A stretch of 5,423 bases of DNA from Chitinophagaceae bacterium UBA3961 (GTDB lineage Bacteria > Bacteroidota > Bacteroidia > Chitinophagales > Chitinophagaceae), in the NCBI GenBank assembly GCA_002385265.1, contig DGDD01000291.1, forward strand, positions 1 through 5,423, read 5' to 3'. The notes under the pieces were generated by a model. It was given only the letters and a program-made list of their open reading frames with translations, did no database searches and was not told the origin of the DNA. Below are positions 1 through 5,423 of this stretch, one piece after another. Within the stretch, counting starts at the first letter, position 1; each line of letters starts with the position of its first letter. Position numbers and translations under genes: made by a program.

Positions 1-2057
1 TACTGAATGTAGTAGCCACTCCTGATAAAGGTTCCATTCAATTAGAACATGATACTGCAGAGGATATTATTTCTGAAGAATACTATCACAAGCTCCCTAC
101 TAAATACGTCATTCAAAAATTTGGTAAGGTGAAAAAGGAGGTGGTGCTCACTTTCGATGATGGTCCGGACCCACTTTATACGCCCCAGATTTTGGATATC
201 TTAAAGAGAGAAAAAGTATCGGCAGCTTTTTTTGTTGTGGGAGTGGAAGCGGAGAACAATCTGCCCTTGCTTCGCCGCATTTATGATGAAGGCCATGAAA
301 TAGGTAACCATACGTTTACGCATCCCAATATTGCGGCAGTCAGCAAAGAGCGAGCCTTAACAGAAATGGAAACCACTCGATTGTTGATTGAGTCGGTAAC
401 AGGTCATAGCACCGTTCTGTTCAGAGCACCTTACAATGCCGACTCCGAACCCAGCACCGATGTGGAGTTAAGGCCTGTGGCACTTTCGAAGGAAAAGAAT
501 TATTATACCGTAGGCGAAAGTATTGACCCAAATGATTGGGAGCTCGGCGTAACAGCAGATGAAATTTACCAACGTGCTATTGAACAATACGAAGCACATC
601 CCGATAAAGGAATCATTTTATTGCATGATGCAGGTGGTAATCGCGCTGCAACCGTAGAAGCATTGCCACGAATCATTCACTACTTAAAAAGTAAAGGCAT
701 TGAATTTGTAAGTGTGAGCAAATTGTTGAATATCCCAAAAGATGTGATCATGCCTGTAGTGCATCAGAATATTTTGGCAGTCGACAATGGTATTGTAACA
801 GGGTACTATGTGCTGCAACAATTCTTATACTATGCGTTTTGGGTCGCTATCGTTTTGGGTTTTGTAAGAATATTAGCTATGGCAATCATGGCATGGACGC
901 AAAAACGAAGAATGAATGCGCTCCCCTTATTGCCGGTTACGGATCTTCCAGGAGTAAGCATCATTGTGCCTGCTTATAATGAAGAAATCAATGCTGTTAA
1001 AACAGTGAATGATTTGTTGAACTTACACTATCCCGATTACGAGATCCTCTTTGTAGACGATGGATCTAAAGACCAAACATTTGATATTGTTAAGAAAGCC
1101 TTTCAAGGCAATGAGCGCGTTCGGGTTTACACAAAACCCAATGGAGGTAAAGCTTCTGCATTGAATTTTGGAATCGAAAAGAGTCAATTTGATTACTTGC
1201 TTTGTATTGATGCCGATACTCAACTCAAACAAGACGCATTGTATTTATTGATGCAATCAATGCTTCAAAAATCTGATTCCAGTATCGGGGCAGTTGCCGG
1301 AAATGTAAAAGTGGGTAATGAACACAATTTGATTACCAAATGGCAAAGTATTGAATATACTACGGCTCAAAACTTTGATAGACGCGCTTTTGATCTTATC
1401 AATGGAATTACGGTAGTTCCAGGTGCAATAGGAGCATTCTCCAAAAAAGCACTTGTAGAAGCAGGGGGATTTACATCTGATACGTTGGCAGAGGATTGCG
1501 ATCTCACCATTCGTATTCTTAGAGCGGGTTATAAAGTTGTGAATTGTACCGAAGCCATCGCCGTAACTGAAGCGCCAGAAACATTGAAACAGTTCATGAA
1601 ACAACGGTTTAGATGGAGTTATGGAATCATGCAAGCTTTTTGGAAAAACAGAGATGCCTGTTTTAGATTGAAATACAAGGGCCTTGGAATGATGGCATTG
1701 CCCAATGTACTAATTTATCAGATTTTGTTGCCTATACTGGCGCCATTTGCCGACTTAATGCTGATCATTAGTTTGTTTTGGAATAGGCATGATTCATCCA
1801 CCATGTCGAAGATTGGATGGTTTTATTTAGCATTTCTACTAGTAGATGTATTGGTGAGTGTAATTGCTTTTCGTTTCGAGAAAGAAAAGTTGTCAAAATT
1901 GATTTGGTTGATTCCTCAGCGGTTTGCCTATCGTCAATTGATGTATGTAGTGTTATATCGTTCTATTAGAAAAGCCTTGAAAGGAGAGTCTGCTTCTTGG
2001 GGTGTGTTGAAGAGAACGGGATCTGTAAATGCATTTACAAGTACTAAAACAAATTGA
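1..2057 (+). CDS. Polysaccharide deacetylase (NodB) / family 2 glycosyltransferase fusion, 5' end missing
   Basis: This is a bifunctional or larger envelope enzyme that probably polymerises and deacetylates an N-acetylhexosamine polysaccharide. The frame is open from base 3, giving 684 visible residues. The GTG at 129 is an internal Val codon, because about 42 residues of continuous coding precede it. Counting that Val as 1, the NodB domain (about 4-200) shows TFDDGPD (8-14; D10 and D11 are the catalytic and metal Asp), HTFTHP (61-66, metal His), RAPY (99-102), DPNDW (133-137) and LLHD (164-167). A hydrophobic segment at about 226-256 leads to a GT2 domain with SIIVPAYNE (277-285), VDDGS (309-313), DAD (361-363), EDCDL (455-459) and QRFRW (492-496), the full set for a processive synthase like PgaC or hyaluronan synthase. 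Hydrophobic helices follow at about 522-550 and 563-581. The expected topology is deacetylase outside and GT2 in the cytoplasm. In Bacteroidota such fusions often begin with a GH18-like domain; that part would lie outside the window and is inferred. The polymer is unknown. Confidence 0.93.
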   Translation, partial: LNVVATPDKGSIQLEHDTAEDIISEEYYHKLPTKYVIQKFGKVKKEVVLTFDDGPDPLYTPQILDILKREKVSAAFFVVGVEAENNLPLLRRIYDEGHEIGNHTFTHPNIAAVSKERALTEMETTRLLIESVTGHSTVLFRAPYNADSEPSTDVELRPVALSKEKNYYTVGESIDPNDWELGVTADEIYQRAIEQYEAHPDKGIILLHDAGGNRAATVEALPRIIHYLKSKGIEFVSVSKLLNIPKDVIMPVVHQNILAVDNGIVTGYYVLQQFLYYAFWVAIVLGFVRILAMAIMAWTQKRRMNALPLLPVTDLPGVSIIVPAYNEEINAVKTVNDLLNLHYPDYEILFVDDGSKDQTFDIVKKAFQGNERVRVYTKPNGGKASALNFGIEKSQFDYLLCIDADTQLKQDALYLLMQSMLQKSDSSIGAVAGNVKVGNEHNLITKWQSIEYTTAQNFDRRAFDLINGITVVPGAIGAFSKKALVEAGGFTSDTLAEDCDLTIRILRAGYKVVNCTEAIAVTEAPETLKQFMKQRFRWSYGIMQAFWKNRDACFRLKYKGLGMMALPNVLIYQILLPILAPFADLMLIISLFWNRHDSSTMSKIGWFYLAFLLVDVLVSVIAFRFEKEKLSKLIWLIPQRFAYRQLMYVVLYRSIRKALKGESASWGVLKRTGSVNAFTSTKTN

Positions 2058-2148
2058 TGTAAATCTTAGCAATCTGTTAAATACTTGAGTTCGTCTAACG
2101 ATTTGTTGATTGTATCGAATGTTGAACCATACAGAAAGTAAAGGATAG

Positions 2149-2156
2149 TAGCTTTG
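2149..2156 (+). promoter_or_regulatory. Candidate Bacteroidota -7 promoter element (TAGCTTTG)
   Basis: TAGCTTTG matches the Bacteroidota -7 consensus TAnnTTTG at every fixed position. It lies 36 bases before the ATG at 2193, so transcription would start near 2161-2164 and leave a leader of about 30 bases. The -33 partner is weak: the nearest TTG (2122-2124) is 24 bases upstream instead of about 19. The leader is A/T-rich with no Shine-Dalgarno sequence, as is usual in this phylum. It suggests the PepSY-like gene is transcribed independently of the glycosyltransferase gene. Confidence 0.45.
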
Positions 2157-2192
2157 AATTGTAATTGATTCCTCACTTAAAATTTTAATAGC

Positions 2193-2771
2193 ATGAAAGC
2201 AAGATTCTTAACTACAGGAGCATTCGCAGCGATGACACTATTTATGGTTTCTTATGCGGCAAAAGCAAATCCAGGAGAAGACTTGACCGGTGTTCTTTTT
2301 GGCAGCAAGAAAGCTGCGACAAAAGCTCATATAAAAAAAGTTGCCACAGAGTATAAGCCATCGTTAAGAGCGGAAGATAATCTATATGCCAATTTCGGTA
2401 CTATAGATCCGGTAATGTGGTCGGCAGATGGAGCAATGGATGTAGCAAGATTCAATTATGAAGGACGTGAAATAAAGGCATTTTTTGATGTTGAAGGGCA
2501 GTTTGTTGGAACGGTGGAAAATAAACAATTTGGTGATCTTCCCGAAAAAGCAAGAGCTTATATCGCTAAAAAATATGGCGATAGCGACATAATGGAAGTC
2601 ATTTATTTTGATGACAATGAATACAGCAGCTCTTCCATGAATGTGTACGATCAAATGACACAAGATGAAGACAACTATTTTATCTCATTAAAAAAGGGCG
2701 ATCAAGAAATAGTGTTGAGAGTTGATATGGCAGGAGGAGTTCATGTATTTAAAGTGTTAAATATTGATTAG
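2193..2771 (+). CDS. Secreted PepSY-like protein of unknown function
   Basis: This encodes a 192-residue exported protein. Residues 1-25 form a Sec signal peptide: Lys/Arg at 2 and 4, a hydrophobic core at about 5-23, and an AKA cleavage site before N26. There is no lipobox Cys, so a soluble periplasmic or extracellular product is expected. The mature part is rich in acidic and aromatic residues. Residues about 95-140 read as a beta hairpin (FFDVEGQFVGTVE), a helix opened by DLPEKARAYIAKKYG, and a strand (IMEVIYF). This pattern resembles the PepSY-like / BLIP-like fold common in secreted Bacteroidota proteins. A further strand pair occupies about 162-189 (YFISLKKG, then VDMAGGVHVFKV). The family call rests on pattern only; such proteins are small and often uncharacterised, and no ligand or partner can be named. 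The ATG start gives an intact signal peptide. The gene has its own candidate promoter and is followed by a strong hairpin, so it is probably monocistronic. Confidence 0.85.
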   Translation: MKARFLTTGAFAAMTLFMVSYAAKANPGEDLTGVLFGSKKAATKAHIKKVATEYKPSLRAEDNLYANFGTIDPVMWSADGAMDVARFNYEGREIKAFFDVEGQFVGTVENKQFGDLPEKARAYIAKKYGDSDIMEVIYFDDNEYSSSSMNVYDQMTQDEDNYFISLKKGDQEIVLRVDMAGGVHVFKVLNID

Positions 2772-2782
2772 GGGGTTTTAAC

Positions 2783-2811
2783 GGGAGTTTAATAATTGGT
2801 ATTAAACTCCC
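2783..2811 (+). terminator. Hairpin after the PepSY-like gene, probable terminator
   Basis: A perfect 11-bp stem, GGGAGTTTAAT (2783-2793) with ATTAAACTCCC (2801-2811), encloses a 7-base loop and lies 11 bases after the stop codon. The following bases (TACTTTCTTATTT) are T-rich but interrupted, so this is a less than ideal intrinsic terminator. Confidence 0.65.
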
Positions 2812-2813
2812 TA

Positions 2814-2838
2814 CTTTCTTATTTGTCTAATAAGAAAG
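2814..2838. repeat. Second inverted repeat directly after the terminator hairpin
   Basis: CTTTCTTATT (2814-2823) pairs perfectly with AATAAGAAAG (2829-2838) around a 5-base loop. It begins two bases after the first stem ends and lies 44 bases before the ATG of the lipoprotein gene. The stem is AT-rich with no T-tract after it on the plus strand, so it is not a classic terminator for rightward transcription. It could be a 3' end-stabilising structure, a protein-binding palindrome upstream of the lipoprotein gene, or a 5' leader structure. The sequence does not decide between these. Confidence 0.6.
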
Positions 2839-2882
2839 ACAGTATATGAAGCGAACTATACTTGAAGCAAAATCGATTCTTT

Positions 2883-3452
2883 ATGAAACATGTAGTACAG
2901 GCGTTAGTCCTGATCATGGGCTTCGGTATGTTCAGTTCATGTACCGTAACAAGTCACACCGACAAGGTATTGGATGTTGACTTCTCTAAGTATCAATCGT
3001 TCGCCTGGATTGATAGTGCCCGATCAACAGGATTACATTCGAGTAATTCAATTTTAGATCAGAACATTCGGAGTGCGACAAGGAAGGAGATGACGATGAA
3101 GGGCTTGAGAGAACAGCATAGCAATCCGGATTTGTACATTGATTATTCTGTTTCGGTTGAGTCTTCTGTGAGAAGAAGTTCGGATCCTGTGTATTCGTAT
3201 CCATATACACAATATATCTATACAAGGAGAGGGGTAGTTCCTATTTGGTATCCTTCCATGTATATGGGTTCTCGAACGTATCAAACGAAAGTGAAAGAGG
3301 GAACCATTCGAATTCAACTCTATGATGCAAAGACAAATAAGATGATTTGGCAAGGATGGGCCAATAGTGAGTTGAATGGCAATACAATGACATCGAAAGA
3401 TGCACTCACTCAAATAAAAGCCATATTCAAAAAATTTGATTATTCAGGATGA
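2883..3452 (+). CDS. DUF4136-type lipoprotein
   Basis: This encodes a 189-residue lipoprotein of unknown role. From the ATG at 2883, residues 1-20 form a lipoprotein signal peptide ending in the lipobox FSSC, with Cys20 as the lipidation site. The residues after Cys (TVTSHTD) lack the acidic run of the Bacteroidota surface-export signal, so a periplasm-facing anchor is more likely; that is inference. The mature protein follows the DUF4136 layout: VDFSKYQSFAW (32-42), a helix ending in EMTMKGL (69-75), NPDLYIDYSV (81-90), a Tyr-rich middle (about 104-133), then EGTIRIQLYDA (139-149) and KMIWQGWA (153-160), where the family has its Gly-Thr strand and Trp-x-Gly motif. A TTG at 2862 would add seven residues (MKQNRFF) and more positive charge before the signal peptide. 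I prefer the ATG, but no ribosome site decides it. A strong terminator follows. Confidence 0.88.
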   Translation: MKHVVQALVLIMGFGMFSSCTVTSHTDKVLDVDFSKYQSFAWIDSARSTGLHSSNSILDQNIRSATRKEMTMKGLREQHSNPDLYIDYSVSVESSVRRSSDPVYSYPYTQYIYTRRGVVPIWYPSMYMGSRTYQTKVKEGTIRIQLYDAKTNKMIWQGWANSELNGNTMTSKDALTQIKAIFKKFDYSG

Positions 3453-3483
3453 TATTTTCATAGTGGTTTTGGTTATAAGGTGA

Positions 3484-3514
3484 AGCCCTCATTTTCTAAT
3501 GGGGGCTCTTTTTT
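3484..3514 (+). terminator. Rho-independent terminator after the DUF4136 gene
   Basis: AGCCCTCATT (3484-3493) pairs with AATGGGGGCT (3498-3507), a 10-bp stem with one T-G wobble and a TTCT loop. It is followed by C and six T (3509-3514). It starts about 30 bases after the lipoprotein stop and ends 24 bases before the dehydrogenase ATG. It should largely isolate the dehydrogenase from upstream transcription. Confidence 0.88.
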
Positions 3515-3538
3515 GCGCTAAAACTTTTATATTCGAGC

Positions 3539-4546
3539 ATGAAAAGAACCGTCCTATCTTGTATTCAGCCGGGAGAGTGGAAATTTTACGAAGAAGACTT
3601 GCCTTCTTTAAAACAGGGAGAAGCTTTGTTGAAAATTAAAAAAGTAGGGATTTGTGGAACCGATATTCATGCTTTTGGAGGTACACAACCTTATTTTAAC
3701 TACCCGCGAATTTTAGGGCATGAAATTGCTGCTGAAGTACTTGAAGTTTCCGGTCATGGTACAATTGAAAAAGGTGATTTAGTAACGGTAATTCCCTACT
3801 TAAACTGTGGTACTTGTTTGGCCTGCAGAACGGGTAAGCCTAATTGTTGTTCCTCGATCAATGTAATTGGAGTGCACAGTGATGGAGCATTTGCCACACA
3901 TTTGATCGTTCCCTCAAAAGCCTTACTGAAAGCTTCCGGGCTGAATACGACCCAATTAGCTTTGGTGGAACCCTTAGCTATTGGAGCGCATGGTGTAAGA
4001 AGAGCAAACGTTAAGGAAGGAGAGTGGGTATTGGTGATGGGTGCCGGACCTATCGGTATCGCAGCAATTGAATTTGCAAAAATAGCAGGAGCAAAAATTG
4101 CTGTAATTGATTTCAATGAAGAACGCCTTCATTTTTGCCGAGAGTCGTTGAAGGTAGATGCGATTATCAACCCTTCAACGGAAGACGTTGTTACAAACAT
4201 TACAAACTTGACAGGTGGTGATATGATGGAAGTGGTAATTGATGCTACAGGTAGTAAAAAGGCAATGGAAGCTGCAGTTGCTTATTTAGGACATGGAGGA
4301 AGAATTGTGCTGATTGGACTTCAAAAGGAATCGTTGTTGTACTCACATCCTGAATTTCATAAAAGAGAAACTACGCTTATGAGTAGTCGAAACGCAACCC
4401 AAGAAGATTTTGATTGGGTATTGCAGAACTTAGCAAATGGTACCATTAAGCCGGAGAATTATGTAACGGGTGTGATCTTATTTGCCCAAGTGCCGGATCA
4501 TTTTACCAAAATTAGTGGTATCAAAACTTTGATTGATATTTCATAA
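3539..4546 (+). CDS. Zinc-dependent medium-chain alcohol/polyol dehydrogenase
   Basis: This is a 335-residue cytoplasmic oxidoreductase of the zinc MDR family, expected to interconvert a secondary alcohol or sugar acid/polyol and its ketone using a nicotinamide cofactor. Catalytic zinc ligands are visible as C39 in GICGTD, H61-E62 in GHE, and E144 in LVEPLA. The structural zinc site is C90, C93, C96 and C104 (spacing CxxCxxCx7C). The Rossmann motif is GAGPIG (168-173), and the acidic D191 after the second strand (VID) favours NAD+ over NADP+. Length is normal for the family. Overall it resembles the sorbitol, L-idonate and galactonate dehydrogenase branch (RspB/YjjN-like). No sugar-pathway neighbour is present, so I assign no substrate or symbol. 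The ATG at 3539 places the first strand correctly; no Shine-Dalgarno sequence precedes it. Flanking terminators suggest a single-gene unit. Confidence 0.93.
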   Translation: MKRTVLSCIQPGEWKFYEEDLPSLKQGEALLKIKKVGICGTDIHAFGGTQPYFNYPRILGHEIAAEVLEVSGHGTIEKGDLVTVIPYLNCGTCLACRTGKPNCCSSINVIGVHSDGAFATHLIVPSKALLKASGLNTTQLALVEPLAIGAHGVRRANVKEGEWVLVMGAGPIGIAAIEFAKIAGAKIAVIDFNEERLHFCRESLKVDAIINPSTEDVVTNITNLTGGDMMEVVIDATGSKKAMEAAVAYLGHGGRIVLIGLQKESLLYSHPEFHKRETTLMSSRNATQEDFDWVLQNLANGTIKPENYVTGVILFAQVPDHFTKISGIKTLIDIS

Positions 4547-4583
4547 AAAAGGAAAGACCCGAACAATCGGGTCTTTCCTTTTT
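4546..4583. terminator. Bidirectional terminator between convergent genes
   Basis: A perfect 17-bp stem (4546-4562 with 4567-4583) closes an ACAA loop. Its core is GGAAAGACCCGA / TCGGGTCTTTCC, flanked by an A-run on the left arm and a T-run on the right arm. The plus-strand RNA therefore ends in a U-tract after the dehydrogenase, and the minus-strand RNA ends in one after the DUF4394 gene. The last base of the dehydrogenase TAA is the first base of the stem; the minus-strand stop codon lies 14 bases from the other arm. Confidence 0.92.
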
Positions 4584-4597
4584 GTGTCAAGGTTGGT

Positions 4598-5423
4598 TTA
4601 GAATCCTAAGCCAATTGTAAAGGAGCCAAACTTCTTTGATAAGTCTGCAATTTTACTTGCTCTTCCTGTCATTAAATTGATTTGATAAATTCCTGATCTA
4701 CTTCCTGTGTTGAGCACAGCATATGCTTTTCCACTGGTAGAACCAATGTCAAAACCATTGCCGCCATCAATTTTTACACCTAAACTACCTACACCTACAA
4801 GTGTTCCATTATTCGGCGGGTTTTGAATGTAAAGGGAATCAGTTCCATAGTCAATATCATATAAGGTAGTTGTAGTAGCGCCCGGGATATTGTTCGTATA
4901 AGCCACCGCGTCTACTTTTGGCATTCCCGGATTCAAATTCGCGTCAGTGGCTGCCAATGCTCCTGTAATAGGATTCAATCGAAGATTCTGACCGTTATCA
5001 CCTATCAAGCGGATACGATCTACGGTAGGGTTAAAGTCCATTGCATAGTTAGAAGCAGTCAATGAAGCCGCGAATCCAGTTCCTACCAAGGTTGCAGCAC
5101 CACTGCTAAGATTAAGTGCATAGATTTTGCTGGCGCTACTTACTGCATAAAGTTGTGCAGTAGCAGGACGAAAATCAATGCCAACTATTTTTTCACCCAT
5201 TGGAACAGTGATTGCTTTAGTGATCATGGTTCCAGGATTCATTGGGTTAAAGATCAAAAGTTGATTCATTTCATCTACACCATAAGCTACCATATCTGTT
5301 GGAATTGCCAATCCAATGATATTTCTCTCTGCCTTCGCAATTTTTGTTGCTTTTCCGGTGCTAAGATTGATAGAATAGAAGTATCTTTTTGTTTTTGGAT
5401 AGTCTTTTCCATAGCTGTCTTCA
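4598..5423 (-). CDS. DUF4394 beta-propeller-like protein, 5' end missing
   Basis: This is the C-terminal 274 residues of a probably exported protein of unknown function. The frame stays open to the right edge; the codon at 5309-5311 is TTG, and 37 more in-frame residues precede it, so it is not a start. The section from MVAYGVDEMNQLLIF onward matches the DUF4394 pattern: VGIDFRPATAQLYAVSS, then SKIYALNLSSGAATLVG, then MDFNPTVDRIRLIGDNGQNL, RLNPITGALAATDANLNPG, VAYTNNIPGATTTTLYDID, LYIQNPPNNGTLVGVGSLGV, and an ending with GIYQINLMTGRASKIADL. The repeated Y-x-x-N-L-x-x-G-x-A-T/S motifs suggest propeller blades. The upstream remnant YFYSINLSTGKATKIA has the same form as the C-terminal blade, so an earlier domain copy probably lies beyond the edge. 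No C-terminal sorting domain is present; the protein ends in GLGF. The N-terminus and signal peptide, if any, are not visible. The gene converges on the dehydrogenase. Confidence 0.9.
   Translation of the reverse strand, partial: EDSYGKDYPKTKRYFYSINLSTGKATKIAKAERNIIGLAIPTDMVAYGVDEMNQLLIFNPMNPGTMITKAITVPMGEKIVGIDFRPATAQLYAVSSASKIYALNLSSGAATLVGTGFAASLTASNYAMDFNPTVDRIRLIGDNGQNLRLNPITGALAATDANLNPGMPKVDAVAYTNNIPGATTTTLYDIDYGTDSLYIQNPPNNGTLVGVGSLGVKIDGGNGFDIGSTSGKAYAVLNTGSRSGIYQINLMTGRASKIADLSKKFGSFTIGLGF

Noticed and set aside
129..131. GTG as the start of the deacetylase-glycosyltransferase gene
   Set aside because: The frame is open to the left edge, the upstream residues read as a family-like linker, and this start would give no export signal for an extracytoplasmic NodB domain.
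1257..1634. Open frame of 125 codons on the minus strand inside the glycosyltransferase gene
   Set aside because: It is antisense to the strongly conserved GT2 motifs, is Cys/Phe/Ser-rich, and has no recognisable domain.
2857..2864. TATACTTG as a -7 promoter element for the DUF4136 gene
   Set aside because: It has one mismatch and no TTTG-like -33 element at the right spacing, and it overlaps the alternative TTG start; too weak to annotate.
3054..3413. Open frame of 119 codons on the minus strand opposite the DUF4136 gene
   Set aside because: The composition (many His, Arg, Ile, Cys) is that of a shadow frame, and the plus-strand protein matches a known family.
3528..3535. TATATTCG as a -7 promoter element for the dehydrogenase
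   Set aside because: It has one mismatch to TAnnTTTG and lies only three bases before the ATG, so it would place the transcription start inside the gene.
3796..4116. Open frame of 106 codons on the minus strand opposite the dehydrogenase
   Set aside because: It lies across the zinc-binding and Rossmann motifs of a clear dehydrogenase and shows no domain of its own.
4146..4180. Inverted repeat CGTTGAAGG / CCTTCAACG inside the dehydrogenase gene
   Set aside because: Nine-base arms with a 17-base loop within an intact, conserved coding frame; most likely chance.
5309..5311. TTG as the start of the minus-strand DUF4394 gene
   Set aside because: Another 37 in-frame residues with a recognisable repeat-like motif precede it and run to the window edge.

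Overview
The window looks like a chromosomal segment from a member of the Bacteroidota, plausibly near the Chitinophagaceae. This is inferred from protein families (a deacetylase-glycosyltransferase fusion, a DUF4136 lipoprotein, a PepSY-like secreted protein, a DUF4394 protein), from the lack of Shine-Dalgarno sequences before the starts, and from a perfect TAnnTTTG -7 type promoter element. The DNA is moderately AT-rich and evenly so; I saw no mobile element, RNA gene or CRISPR array.

Layout, left to right. (1) A large plus-strand gene enters from the left edge and ends at 2057. It encodes a membrane protein with an extracytoplasmic NodB-type polysaccharide deacetylase joined to a processive family 2 glycosyltransferase. 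The frame is open to the left edge, so the GTG at 129 is an internal Val codon and the N-terminus is missing. (2) A 135-base gap with a candidate promoter precedes a small secreted PepSY-like protein (2193-2771). (3) Two back-to-back hairpins (2783-2838) separate it from a DUF4136-type lipoprotein (2883-3452), which ends in a strong intrinsic terminator (3484-3514). (4) A zinc-dependent medium-chain alcohol/polyol dehydrogenase follows (3539-4546). (5) A 17-bp stem (4546-4583) works as a shared terminator with a converging minus-strand gene (4598 to the right edge). That gene encodes a DUF4394 beta-propeller-like protein, open at its 5' end, whose visible part suggests tandem domain copies.

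The genes do not form an obvious pathway. Terminators or hairpins follow three of the four plus-strand genes, which points to mostly single-gene transcription units. Four of the five products appear to act in the envelope or outside the cell (polysaccharide synthesis and modification, two exported small proteins, and a probable secreted propeller protein); the dehydrogenase is cytoplasmic. I found no convincing new multi-gene system. The points most worth a second look are the truncated fusion enzyme, the paired hairpins, and the internally repeated DUF4394 protein.
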